From positions 1-16,434 of the forward strand of contig USGM01000075.1 of assembly GCA_900554205.1 (NCBI GenBank): a stretch of DNA of 16,434 nt, read 5' to 3'. The notes under the pieces were generated by a model. The model did no database searches. It saw nothing but the letters and a program-made list of their open reading frames with translations, and was not told the origin of the DNA. Source of the DNA: an uncultured Lachnospiraceae bacterium. Its GTDB lineage: Bacteria > Bacillota > Clostridia > Lachnospirales > Lachnospiraceae. A program made the translations under genes and the position numbers. Of this stretch, positions 1 through 7,954 are shown piece by piece (positions within the stretch are counted from its first letter, which is position 1; the number at the start of each line of letters is the position of its first letter).

Positions 1-1637
1 ATATACAGTGATGAAACCTTAAGTCCTGTCTGCTCAAATACATATGCCTTTATCTGCTCATAAGTTGCTTTTCCCTTGAATTCAGATAAATCCATATCCT
101 CCAGAGAGAAGTCCACCTTCACTTTTCTGCTGTCGACCATTCCCTTGGAAAGTAAAACAACCGTCTCCACGTGCACCGTCATCCCGAACTGGTCTACTCC
201 CCTGATCCGCTTTACCTCATACCCGCCGTCGCAGAGGATGCGCAGGTCGCGGGCGAGGGTCGCGGAATCACAGCTGACATAAACGATGCGGCTTGGCTGC
301 ATCTTGAGCATGGTGGCAAGGCACGCCTCGTCGCAGCCCTTGCGGGGTGGATCGACCACGATAACATCGGGATGACGCATATCTGCCCCATCGGTGTCTG
401 CCGGAGAGACGCCTACTGCCGCCGTCACACCGGAAGCACCCACCGCGCCCTCCGGTCCGTGCTGCTCGTAAAATGCCGGCAGAACCTCCTCCGCCTTGCC
501 GACAAAAAATTCCGCATTTTGAATGCCATTTCTCTGCGCATTCGCCTTGGCGTCCTCGATCGCCTGCGGAATGATCTCGACGCCGTAAACCTTCTTCGCG
601 CTTCCCGCGAGGAAAAGCGAGATCGTGCCGATGCCGCAGTAGAGATCCCAGACGGTCTCCTGCCCGGTCAGCCCAGCGTATTCCAACGCCAGACTGTAGA
701 GCTTTTCCGTCTGCACCGGATTGACCTGATAGAAGGACAACGGCGAAATGGCAAAGGTCAGCTCGTGCCCGGTGAAAGGATAGCCAGTTTTCTGCATATC
801 GCGGACATGAATGGTGTCAGAAATCGTGTCCTTTCCCCATAGTGTGTGGATTTCCTTACCCATAATGACATTCGTTCTTTCCCTGTTGATGCTGATTGAC
901 ACACTTGTCATATTTGGAATATCAGTCAATCGGCTGAGGAGCTTTTCCTGATTGGGAAGGGTTTTCTTATCCGAGTTCACAACCAGACAGACCATAATCT
1001 CCCCGCTCGTAAAGCCTTTGCGGATCAGCACATGACGGATCAGTCCCTGTCCTGTCAGCTCATTATAGGCACTGACGCGGTTTTCCTTCATATACTCCAA
1101 AACCCGCTCCAGAATTTCCTTATTCTCCGGTACACCGAGCGCACAATCCGTGTTAGCAATGATAGAGTGCGTTCTTCCGGCATAGAACCCGGTGATCGGG
1201 TTGCCATCTTTATCGGTGCCCACCGGGTATTGTGCCTTGTTCCGGTAATGCCATGGCTCGTCCATGCCGACAATCGGCTCCATCCTCTGATCGACATATT
1301 CTGCATCAAAACCACCGATGCGAATGAGATTATTGCGAATCTTATTCTGCTTGAATTGCAGCTGCTTCTCATAGGAAAGCGACTGTAACTGACAGCCTCC
1401 GCACTGTCTGTAGTAACGGCATTCCGGCTCTACACGAAAAGGAGAAGGTGTCTCCACCTTCTCTAATCTTGCGTAGGCATAGTTTTTCTTACACTTTAAA
1501 ATCTTAGCAAGAACAGTATCTCCGGGAACCGCATCCTTGACAAAGAGCGTAAAGCCTTCTACCTTGCCGATTCCCTCCCCCTCTGTACCGATGTCCTCGA
1601 TTGTTACCGACACTGTCTCATTTTTCTGAAATTCCAT
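1..1637 (-). CDS. rlmD: 23S rRNA (uracil-5-)-methyltransferase RlmD/RumA, with C-terminal extension (3' end outside window)
   Basis: This is a TrmA/RumA-family SAM-dependent enzyme that makes 5-methyluridine in 23S rRNA. The frame is open to the window edge, so 545 codons are visible and the stop is missing. Domains in order: an N-terminal TRAM domain (about 1-60), iron-sulfur ligands C73, C79, C82 and C165 (CX5CGGC plus a distal Cys), the SAM motif DLYCGIGT at 331-338, DPPRKG from D429, the catalytic nucleophile C456 in VSCDSATLARDL, and the general base E491 in HVETVVLL. The ATG at 1637 follows AGAGGTGG at good spacing and lies 10 nt after the yhaM stop, so the two are probably co-transcribed. 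Two oddities stand out. An Ala/Gly-rich insertion sits before DPPRKG (about 391-422), and at least 45 residues follow the usual family end near residue 498. RlmD versus RlmCD specificity cannot be settled from sequence alone. Confidence 0.93.
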   Translation of the reverse strand, partial: MEFQKNETVSVTIEDIGTEGEGIGKVEGFTLFVKDAVPGDTVLAKILKCKKNYAYARLEKVETPSPFRVEPECRYYRQCGGCQLQSLSYEKQLQFKQNKIRNNLIRIGGFDAEYVDQRMEPIVGMDEPWHYRNKAQYPVGTDKDGNPITGFYAGRTHSIIANTDCALGVPENKEILERVLEYMKENRVSAYNELTGQGLIRHVLIRKGFTSGEIMVCLVVNSDKKTLPNQEKLLSRLTDIPNMTSVSISINRERTNVIMGKEIHTLWGKDTISDTIHVRDMQKTGYPFTGHELTFAISPLSFYQVNPVQTEKLYSLALEYAGLTGQETVWDLYCGIGTISLFLAGSAKKVYGVEIIPQAIEDAKANAQRNGIQNAEFFVGKAEEVLPAFYEQHGPEGAVGASGVTAAVGVSPADTDGADMRHPDVIVVDPPRKGCDEACLATMLKMQPSRIVYVSCDSATLARDLRILCDGGYEVKRIRGVDQFGMTVHVETVVLLSKGMVDSRKVKVDFSLEDMDLSEFKGKATYEQIKAYVFEQTGLKVSSLY

Positions 1638-1647
1638 AGCCACCTCT

Positions 1648-2598
1648 TTAATTACCGCTCTTCGTGCTCCTGAGATTCGATTCAAACAGTCTGCTGTAAC
1701 CGAACCAGCCCGCATTGTCACGATTATTTTCCAGAATTTCCTTAAAGGTTTCCAGCTTGGCATCCGTGTCATCCGCATGGTTCAAGGCCAGCGCCTCGAT
1801 CAGTGCCGGAATTTTCGGAGAGCCAAATTCATATTTTCCATGGTGCGCTAAGATGCAATGCTGCAGCTCCGACAGCACACCATGAGGAAAGCCGTCAATC
1901 TTTGCGGCTCTCTCCGCCACCATCTGCGCTCCCATGACAATATGTCCTAACAGCTGTCCGTCATCCGTATAATCATTTTCAGGAAACGGCGAAATCTCCT
2001 TTGTCTTACCGATGTCGTGGCACATTGCCGCAGTGAGGAGTAAATCCCTGTTCAGGACAGGGTATGCACTGCAATAGTAATCGCAGAGCTTCGTAACACT
2101 CAATGTATGTTCCAGCAGCCCGCCGACAAAACCGTGATGAACTGTCTTTGCCGCAGAGGATTTTTTAAACGCTTTTGCAAATGCCTCATCTTCTACAAAG
2201 AATGCATTCAGAAGCTTTTGCAGATAAGGATTCTTAATGCTCTTAATCAGTCCCAGCAATTCCTCATACATTCCGTTAATATCCTTAGAGCTTACCGGAA
2301 GGTAGTCCGACGGCTCATATTCCTCTTCACGGCAGACACGGATGCGCTTGACACTGATCTGGAGAGACCCTTGAAAATTATTCACATCTCCGTAAACCTC
2401 TATGTAGTCCAAAGTATCGTAATCTCCGATCCCCGGGTTATTCGGCTCCCAGACCTTCGCGTCTATCGTTCCCGTCTTATCCTGCAGAACGACGCTCTCA
2501 TAAGGCTTTCCGTTCTTTGTCACAGCCGCCTGCTTATGCTTGCAGAGATATATGTCAAATACTCTGTCTCCCTCTTTCAAATCCTTAATGTACTTCAT
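1648..2598 (-). CDS. yhaM: 3'-5' exoribonuclease YhaM (OB-fold plus HD domain)
   Basis: This is a YhaM-family 3'-5' exoribonuclease that trims single-stranded RNA in the cytoplasm of Firmicutes. The N-terminal OB-fold (about 10-95) contains VVLQDKTGTIDAKVWEP, typical of nucleic-acid binding. The HD phosphohydrolase domain (about 150-290) shows metal-ligand motifs HHGFVGGLLEHT (about 154-165), CHDIGK (193-198), a later GHI, AHHGKYEFGSP (about 251-261) and a terminal HADDTDAK. An in-frame ATG 12 nt upstream (2610) is unlikely to be the start, because the ribosome binding site GGAGGG overlaps it and stands 4-5 nt before the ATG at 2598. The resulting 316 residues match the family length (about 314 in B. 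subtilis). The gene lies downstream of the HtrA-like gene across a 207-bp palindromic element and 10 nt before rlmD. I see no convincing promoter of its own. Confidence 0.93.
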   Translation of the reverse strand: MKYIKDLKEGDRVFDIYLCKHKQAAVTKNGKPYESVVLQDKTGTIDAKVWEPNNPGIGDYDTLDYIEVYGDVNNFQGSLQISVKRIRVCREEEYEPSDYLPVSSKDINGMYEELLGLIKSIKNPYLQKLLNAFFVEDEAFAKAFKKSSAAKTVHHGFVGGLLEHTLSVTKLCDYYCSAYPVLNRDLLLTAAMCHDIGKTKEISPFPENDYTDDGQLLGHIVMGAQMVAERAAKIDGFPHGVLSELQHCILAHHGKYEFGSPKIPALIEALALNHADDTDAKLETFKEILENNRDNAGWFGYSRLFESNLRSTKSGN

Positions 2599-2626
2599 CT
2601 TTCCCTCCATAATTATTTCTTTTCAT

Positions 2627-2833
2627 AGGCATTTGCAAAACTCAAAATTTCCATTAACAGCTGTACAGAATGCATATGACCACAAGCAGCGCACTCTGGA
2701 GCCGCCGGTGCTTACATGGCGTATTCTGACATGTTATGCACCGTTGCGTGCGGAAGGTAGCGCGAGCGTGCCTGCGGTGGTCTATGCATTTTGCGTAGCG
2801 TCACTTACAGAAATCTGAGTTTCGCAAATGCCT
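2627..2833. repeat. 207-bp imperfect palindrome, candidate MITE-like element
   Basis: The two ends are inverted copies: AGGCATTTGCAAAACTCA at the left and its near-exact complement at the right (AGGCATTTGCGAAACTCA read on the minus strand). About 20 of 23 positions match. The symmetry continues inward, with AATGCATA plus GACCAC on both arms (from about 2669 and ending at about 2791). At the centre is an inner hairpin, CGGTGC (2706-2711) against GCACCG (2738-2743), flanking ACATG/CATGT. The unit fits exactly between the HtrA-like stop codon (2835) and the yhaM leader. It carries no credible gene; ORFs through it are by-products of the symmetry. No target-site duplication is obvious. The structure fits a non-autonomous palindromic mobile repeat, and the transcript could fold into a large stem-loop. 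A second copy was not seen in this window. Confidence 0.7.
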
Positions 2834-2834
2834 C

Positions 2835-4172
2835 TTATTCCGTCTTTTCTCCGACCTCAATCGCAAAATTCATTTCCTTAAACTCATCCTGAACCTTCCT
2901 CATGACCGTTATGTTAATGGTCTGTCCCGGTTCCAGCATCATCAAGGCGTTGGAGTAATCGTTAAAAATCACAACATTTCTGCCGCCGATGTTCGTAATG
3001 ACATCTCCCTGCTGGATGCCGGCAAGCATTGCCGGGGAATCCATATCGACCTTCCTCACAAATGCTCCCTGCGGCACTCCCAGCTCCGTGTTGATGTCCG
3101 CGGAAACCGTCACGCCGCTGATTCCCAGATAAGGCACGGCATTTCCGTTTGAAAGCTTCTCCATGATCCTGCGCAGATCCGTTATTCCGTAGGCATAGAT
3201 CACATTTTTTACATCCGACCCGGTTTTGTTCTCCGTAATCACGCCAACGATCTGACCCTCCAGATCAAAGAGCACACCACTTGCATTCTGACTGCCATTG
3301 ATGTCCGTCTGAAGGATTCTGTAGGTTCTGTCGATCGCCGAATAGATATGGCTCGATGACGTAATCATGCCATAACCGACAGAATTACTGATTCCCATCG
3401 GGCTTCCCATGGCGATCACCGGTATGCCTGTCATGTTATTACTGTTGGCGGAGCCCAGCGCCGGATAAACAAGCTCTTCCTTGTTCACACTGTCCGGAAT
3501 ATCTGTCAGTGCCACAGCCAGAATTGCAAGTCCGGTACTGCTGTCCTGCTGTTTTATGGATGCGTTCACCTGCGCGCCGTTGTAAAAGGTGAGCGTGAGA
3601 CTTTCCGCAGAGCGCAGAAGCCCTGCTGCCGTCAGCACGAGCAGCTCCTTCCCGTTGTCCGTAATGATAACGCCCGCCGTCTGGTTCTTGCTTTCCTGAA
3701 CATTATTGAACCAGTCGATGTTGGACGTCACCGCCGTCACTGTGACAATATATCTGTTCAGCTCCGTCGTGTAATCGGACATGGCAGTATAGAGCTGCTT
3801 GTAATTATCCTTATCCAGCACAACCCCGGAAAGAATGTCCTCGATCTGCTGTTTATCCAGCACCACATCCTGTGGTTCCGGCGTCGGTGTCGGTGTCTCC
3901 GTAGGCGGAAGGTTCTCCGCAAGCATATCCTCCGGGGACATCTCCTGCTGATCCTCCGGGAACACCACAATCTGCGGTTCCTCCTCCGGGTACAGCCAGT
4001 TATTGATCAAGGGCTCCAGTACAAGAAAGGTCACACACGCGATCAGGCCGAAGATCACCGCCATCGATGCCGTAATGATCGTTCTGCGGAGCAGCTTTTT
4101 CCTGTTCACCGGTCGTTCCTTGATCTTTTCTATCATAAAGTCGCTCTGATTATTCTGTTCTTTTTCCGGCAT
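2835..4172 (-). CDS. HtrA/DegP-like membrane protein with PDZ domain, catalytic triad lost (pseudoprotease)
   Basis: The 445-residue protein has the standard Gram-positive HtrA layout: a short basic cytoplasmic tail, one TM segment (about 32-53), a Pro/Thr/Glu-rich linker (about 62-101), a trypsin-like domain (about 135-335) and a C-terminal PDZ domain (about 345-440, with LGISG, SPAMLAGIQQGDVI and GGRNV). The active site is missing. The usual LTNNHV is LVLTAAGLL (His position G184), the usual TDLAVL is SSTGLAIL (Asp position G214), and the usual GNSGGPL is QNASGVL (Ser position A297). It is therefore probably an extracytoplasmic scaffold, chaperone or peptide sensor rather than a protease. 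The ATG at 4172 follows AGGAG by 7 nt. It has its own promoter downstream of the MFS gene, and the frame is intact without stops, so the changes look selected rather than decayed. Fold assignment is confident; the role is inferred. Confidence 0.85.
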   Translation of the reverse strand: MPEKEQNNQSDFMIEKIKERPVNRKKLLRRTIITASMAVIFGLIACVTFLVLEPLINNWLYPEEEPQIVVFPEDQQEMSPEDMLAENLPPTETPTPTPEPQDVVLDKQQIEDILSGVVLDKDNYKQLYTAMSDYTTELNRYIVTVTAVTSNIDWFNNVQESKNQTAGVIITDNGKELLVLTAAGLLRSAESLTLTFYNGAQVNASIKQQDSSTGLAILAVALTDIPDSVNKEELVYPALGSANSNNMTGIPVIAMGSPMGISNSVGYGMITSSSHIYSAIDRTYRILQTDINGSQNASGVLFDLEGQIVGVITENKTGSDVKNVIYAYGITDLRRIMEKLSNGNAVPYLGISGVTVSADINTELGVPQGAFVRKVDMDSPAMLAGIQQGDVITNIGGRNVVIFNDYSNALMMLEPGQTINITVMRKVQDEFKEMNFAIEVGEKTE

Positions 4173-4196
4173 AGATTCTCCTCTCCCAGCCCCTTA

Positions 4197-4225
4197 AGTA
4201 TACAAAATCAATGGAAAAAAGTAAA
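4197..4225 (-). promoter_or_regulatory. Predicted sigma-A promoter for the HtrA-like gene
   Basis: On the minus strand there is a -35 of TTTACT (4220-4225), a 17-bp spacer and a -10 of TATACT (4197-4202). It lies just after the MFS stop codon and about 25 bp before the HtrA-like start, so this gene need not depend on read-through from the MFS gene. Confidence 0.55.
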
Positions 4226-4227
4226 GG

Positions 4228-5430
4228 TCAGCCTGCGCTCGGGCGCTTTGCACCATCCTTGCCGCACAGCAAAATTCCAACCAGTAAGAGGAGAGGGAAA
4301 CAGATCGCCGCCAGAATCCCTTTCTTCAGGTCGTCGCCAAGGGCGCTCGAGACCATACCGACCACCGTCGGCCCGCCGGAGCAGCCGAGATCACCCGCCA
4401 GCGCCATCAGAGCAAACATTGCCGTTCCGCCGTTTTTCATCGCCTTTGAAGCCTTGCTGAAGGTTCCCGGCCACATGATTCCCACCGAAAGACCGCACAC
4501 GGCACATCCGACCAGACCGAAAACCGACCCCGGAACCAACGAAATGCAAAGGTACGAGAACATGCAGAGAATACTGCTGCCAATCATAAACCGGTCGAGA
4601 TCCAGCTTATCTCCCCACTTTCCGTAAAAAGCCCTCGAGGTTCCCATGAGCACGGCGAAGGACATGGGCCCCGCCAGATCACCGACCGTCTTGCTGACGC
4701 CAAGACCCTTCTCGGCAAAGGTGGATGCCCACTGGCTCACCGCCTGCTCGCTCGCACCGGCGCACAGCATCATCAGCATAAATACCCAGAATATCTTCTG
4801 CTTTGCAAGCTCCTTTATGGTAAGTCCCTTCTCCCCCTCCTCGATCAGCGGAGCAATCGGCACCTTCGTAAACACCAGACTGTTGCAGAGCGGAACCAGC
4901 GCCCAGATCACCGCCAGAATCTTCCAGTTATGAATGCCGAATACCGCGAAGAAGATTGTGGAAATCAGGACAACACCGACATGCCCCCAGCAATAGAAGG
5001 AATGCAGCATGCTCATCGCCGCTTCCTTATTGTCCGAAGGACATGCTTCCACGACGGGACTCACCAGAACCTCCAGCAGTCCGCCGCCAATGGCATAGAC
5101 TGTCACAGAGATCAGAATGCCCACAAACGGGTCCGGCAGAAGCTCCGGCAGGAAAGCCAGCGAGGCAAGCCCGACTGTCGCCAGAATGTGCGCAAGGATC
5201 ATGGATGCCCTGTAACCGATCCTGTCCACAAAGGTCACGGAAACCAGATCGACGATCAGCTGCAGCCCGAAGTTGAAGGTGATCAGCATTGTAATTTTCG
5301 AGAGCGGAATATCATATGTGCTCTGAAACGTCAGAAAGAGCAGCGGCGCAAAATTGTTGACAATCGCCTGCACAATATAAGCGATAAAACACGCTGTGAT
5401 TGTTTGTTTGTAACTCATTTTCCCGGACAT
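4228..5430 (-). CDS. Major facilitator superfamily permease, substrate unknown
   Basis: This is a 400-residue hydrophobic protein with about 12 membrane segments, consistent with a single MFS transporter. The loop after TM2 carries the family motif A remnant VDRIGYR (about residues 68-74), and the second half has the matching YGKWGDKLDLDR. The TM4-5 region EACPSDNKEAAMSMLHSFYCWG resembles the FucP/FHS branch of sugar and drug permeases (family-level resemblance only). No substrate-specific signature is recognised, and neighbouring genes do not reveal one. The start at 5430 is supported by AAAGGAG nine bases upstream; an internal Met at residue 5 is too far from that site. A sigma-A-like promoter lies directly upstream, back-to-back with that of mutS2. 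Confidence 0.88.
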   Translation of the reverse strand: MSGKMSYKQTITACFIAYIVQAIVNNFAPLLFLTFQSTYDIPLSKITMLITFNFGLQLIVDLVSVTFVDRIGYRASMILAHILATVGLASLAFLPELLPDPFVGILISVTVYAIGGGLLEVLVSPVVEACPSDNKEAAMSMLHSFYCWGHVGVVLISTIFFAVFGIHNWKILAVIWALVPLCNSLVFTKVPIAPLIEEGEKGLTIKELAKQKIFWVFMLMMLCAGASEQAVSQWASTFAEKGLGVSKTVGDLAGPMSFAVLMGTSRAFYGKWGDKLDLDRFMIGSSILCMFSYLCISLVPGSVFGLVGCAVCGLSVGIMWPGTFSKASKAMKNGGTAMFALMALAGDLGCSGGPTVVGMVSSALGDDLKKGILAAICFPLLLLVGILLCGKDGAKRPSAG

Positions 5431-5457
5431 AAAAAAATTCTCCTTTCATCTTCTCTG

Positions 5458-5486
5458 ATTATTTTATTGAATCGTAGAAAAGTCAA
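5458..5486 (-). promoter_or_regulatory. Predicted sigma-A promoter for the MFS gene
   Basis: Read on the minus strand: a -35 of TTGACT (5481-5486), a 17-bp spacer and a -10 of AATAAT (5458-5463), about 28 bp before the start codon. Its -35 is only 6 bp from the -35 of the divergent mutS2 promoter. Confidence 0.6.
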
Positions 5487-5492
5487 GATATT

Positions 5493-5521
5493 TTGCGTTT
5501 TTTTCAGTACTATGCTATACT
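5493..5521 (+). promoter_or_regulatory. Predicted sigma-A promoter for the mutS2 operon
   Basis: There is a -35 of TTGCGT (5493-5498), a 17-bp spacer and an extended -10, TGCTATACT (hexamer 5516-5521). Its distance to the mutS2 ATG is about 38 bp. It faces away from the MFS promoter. Confidence 0.65.
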
Positions 5522-5559
5522 TTTGACATGAGCGTCTTTCACGCAGATAGGAGCACTTT

Positions 5560-7938
5560 ATGAATCAGAAGGTTTTAAAAACACTTGAATACAATAAGAT
5601 TATCGATATGCTGACAGAGAAGGCGGATTCGGAGCCGGGTAAAAGGCTTTGCCGGAAGCTGCTGCCCTCGACAGACCTTGAGGAAATCGTCAGGAACCAG
5701 AAGCTGACCGAGGACGCGTTGGGCAGGCTCTTCAAGGTGGGAAGCACCTCCTTCGGCAGCAACAGCGACCTGAATTTCTCCATTAAATCACTGGAGATCG
5801 GCAGCACTCTGTCCATTGTCGAGCTGATGAAAATCGCATCCATGCTGGATAACGTATCCCGCATCAAGACCTATGGAAAAAAGGACAGAGAGGACGCACC
5901 GGATGACAGCCTGACCGAATACTTTGAGCAGCTGACCCCTCTGACCCAGGTGGCAAACGAAATCAACCGCTGCATTCTGGCAGAGGACGAAATCGCCGAT
6001 GATGCCAGCCCGAAGCTGAAAAGCATCCGCCGCTCCATGCTGCAGACAAACGAGAAGGTACACTCCCAGCTCAACTCCATGCTGGCGGGAGCCTACCGCA
6101 CTTACCTGCAGGATGCCGTGATTACCATGCGGAACAACCGCTACTGCATCCCGATCAAGGCAGAGTATAAGGGTCAGGTCAACGGTATGATCCACGACCA
6201 GTCTGCAACCGGATCAACCTACTTTATCGAGCCTGCGGCAGTGGTAGAGCTGAACAACAAGATCCGGGAGCTGGAACTGGAAGAAAAGGAAGAGATCGGT
6301 GTCATCCTCGCCTCCCTCAGTGCAATGGCCGGGGAGCACACGGAAGAACTGTCCGCAAACCAGAAGCTCATGACAGAGCTGGACTTCATTTTTGCCAAGG
6401 CGAAGCTCGCCATGGACATGAACGCGACGACACCCATTTTCAATACAGACCACTATATCAATATCCGCAAGGGGCGTCACCCACTGCTTGACCGGAAAAA
6501 GGTCGTTCCGATCGACATCAACCTCGGAAAGGATTTTGACCTGTTGATCATCACCGGGCCGAACACCGGCGGTAAGACGGTCTCCCTGAAAACGGTCGGA
6601 CTCTTTACCCTGATGGGACAGGCAGGACTGCACATTCCGGCGCTTGACCGCTCGGAGCTTTCTATTTTCAGTGAGGTTTATGCGGACATCGGAGATGAGC
6701 AGAGTATTGAGCAGAGTTTATCCACATTCTCTTCCCATATGAAGAGCATTGTCCACATTTTAAAGCACGCGGATGCGGATTCCCTGTGTCTTTTCGACGA
6801 GCTGGGCGCCGGAACCGATCCGACAGAGGGCGCTGCCCTCGCAATTGCCATCCTGAACTATCTGCACGACAGAGGGATTCGCACGATGGCGACCACGCAC
6901 TACAGCGAACTGAAAATCTATGCACTCTCCACCTCCTTTGTGGAGAATGCCTGCTGTGAGTTCAGCGTGGAGACCTTACAGCCCACATACCGGCTGCTCA
7001 TCGGTATTCCCGGAAAGAGTAACGCCTTCGCCATCTCCTCCAAGCTGGGACTCTCCGACGAGATCATCAACGCCGCCAGAGAACAGATTGGCAACGAAGA
7101 TAAGAGCTTCGAGGATGTCATTTCCGATCTGGAGCAGAGCCGTATCACGATCGAGAAGGAGCAGCGGGAAATCGCGGAATACAAGGAACGCATCCGCACC
7201 TTGCAGGAGCAGCTCCAGCAGAAAAATGAAAAGCTGGATCAGGCGAAGGACCGCATCCTAAGAGAGGCAAACGAAAAAGCAAAGGAGATTCTGCAGGAGG
7301 CAAAGGATGTCGCGGATGAGACCATCCGTGATTTCAACAAGGCGGGAGCCGGAACAGACATCCGCGAGCTGGAAAAGAAGCGCCAGAAGGTCAGGGATAA
7401 GATCAACGAGAAGAATGAACGCTTATCTCTGGGTGCAAATAAGAAGCAGCCCGAGAAAAAGACTCTTGACCCGAAAAAGCTGAAAAAAGGTGACACCGTA
7501 AAGATCGTATCCATGGGTCTGAAAGGAACTGTCAGCACATTGCCGGATGCAAAGGGCGCTCTCTTCGTACAATGCGGTATCATGCGCACCCAGACCAATG
7601 TGAGGGATCTGGTTCTGGTTGACGAAGCGACTGTAACCACCCCGACCCTGCAGCGGACCGGGGCAGGCAAGATCAAGATGTCCAAGACGCTCTCCGTCTC
7701 CACGGAGATCAATCTTCTTGGCAAAACCGTTGACGAGGCTCTGCCTGCACTTGACAAATATCTGGATGATGCTTACCTTGCCCATCTGCCGAGTGTCAGA
7801 GTCGTTCACGGCAAGGGCACCGGCGCTCTCCGCAGTGCCGTCCACAACCATCTGAAACGCCTGAAATACGTCAAGGAATTTCGCCTCGGAGAATACGGGG
7901 AGGGAGATGCAGGCGTAACGATCGTCACCTTTAAATAA
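5560..7938 (+). CDS. mutS2: MutS2 ATPase/Smr-domain protein
   Basis: This 792-residue protein belongs to the MutS2 family, which acts in suppression of recombination and, in B. subtilis, in sensing collided ribosomes. The layout is complete: a core/lever region (about 1-300), Walker A GPNTGGKT (333-340), Walker B LCLFDELGAGTDP (409-421), the switch TTHYSELK (445-452), a long charged coiled coil (about 515-625), a KOW-like small domain (about 640-690) and a C-terminal Smr domain (about 715-792). The Smr domain keeps HGKGTGALR (750-758). The usual LDLRG at its start reads INLLG (717-721), so the Asp and Arg tied to nuclease function in some family members are absent. The ATG follows TAGGAG by 6 nt. 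It has its own promoter and heads an apparent operon with the two-component genes 16 nt downstream. Confidence 0.95.
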   Translation: MNQKVLKTLEYNKIIDMLTEKADSEPGKRLCRKLLPSTDLEEIVRNQKLTEDALGRLFKVGSTSFGSNSDLNFSIKSLEIGSTLSIVELMKIASMLDNVSRIKTYGKKDREDAPDDSLTEYFEQLTPLTQVANEINRCILAEDEIADDASPKLKSIRRSMLQTNEKVHSQLNSMLAGAYRTYLQDAVITMRNNRYCIPIKAEYKGQVNGMIHDQSATGSTYFIEPAAVVELNNKIRELELEEKEEIGVILASLSAMAGEHTEELSANQKLMTELDFIFAKAKLAMDMNATTPIFNTDHYINIRKGRHPLLDRKKVVPIDINLGKDFDLLIITGPNTGGKTVSLKTVGLFTLMGQAGLHIPALDRSELSIFSEVYADIGDEQSIEQSLSTFSSHMKSIVHILKHADADSLCLFDELGAGTDPTEGAALAIAILNYLHDRGIRTMATTHYSELKIYALSTSFVENACCEFSVETLQPTYRLLIGIPGKSNAFAISSKLGLSDEIINAAREQIGNEDKSFEDVISDLEQSRITIEKEQREIAEYKERIRTLQEQLQQKNEKLDQAKDRILREANEKAKEILQEAKDVADETIRDFNKAGAGTDIRELEKKRQKVRDKINEKNERLSLGANKKQPEKKTLDPKKLKKGDTVKIVSMGLKGTVSTLPDAKGALFVQCGIMRTQTNVRDLVLVDEATVTTPTLQRTGAGKIKMSKTLSVSTEINLLGKTVDEALPALDKYLDDAYLAHLPSVRVVHGKGTGALRSAVHNHLKRLKYVKEFRLGEYGEGDAGVTIVTFK

Positions 7939-7954
7939 GTAAGGGAGAATAGAA

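Noticed and set aside
171..842. 223-codon plus-strand ORF
   Set aside because: It is antisense to rlmD, whose frame carries all the enzyme motifs; there is no ribosome binding site or recognisable domain.
2598..2610. Upstream in-frame ATG for yhaM at 2610
   Set aside because: It overlaps the GGAGGG ribosome binding site that serves the ATG at 2598.
2107..2818. Plus-strand ORFs across the yhaM 5' part and the palindromic element
   Set aside because: They are antisense to yhaM or run through the inverted repeat; no family resemblance and no start signals.
4930..5526. 198-codon plus-strand ORF
   Set aside because: It is a shadow of the MFS gene on the other strand and runs into the promoter region.
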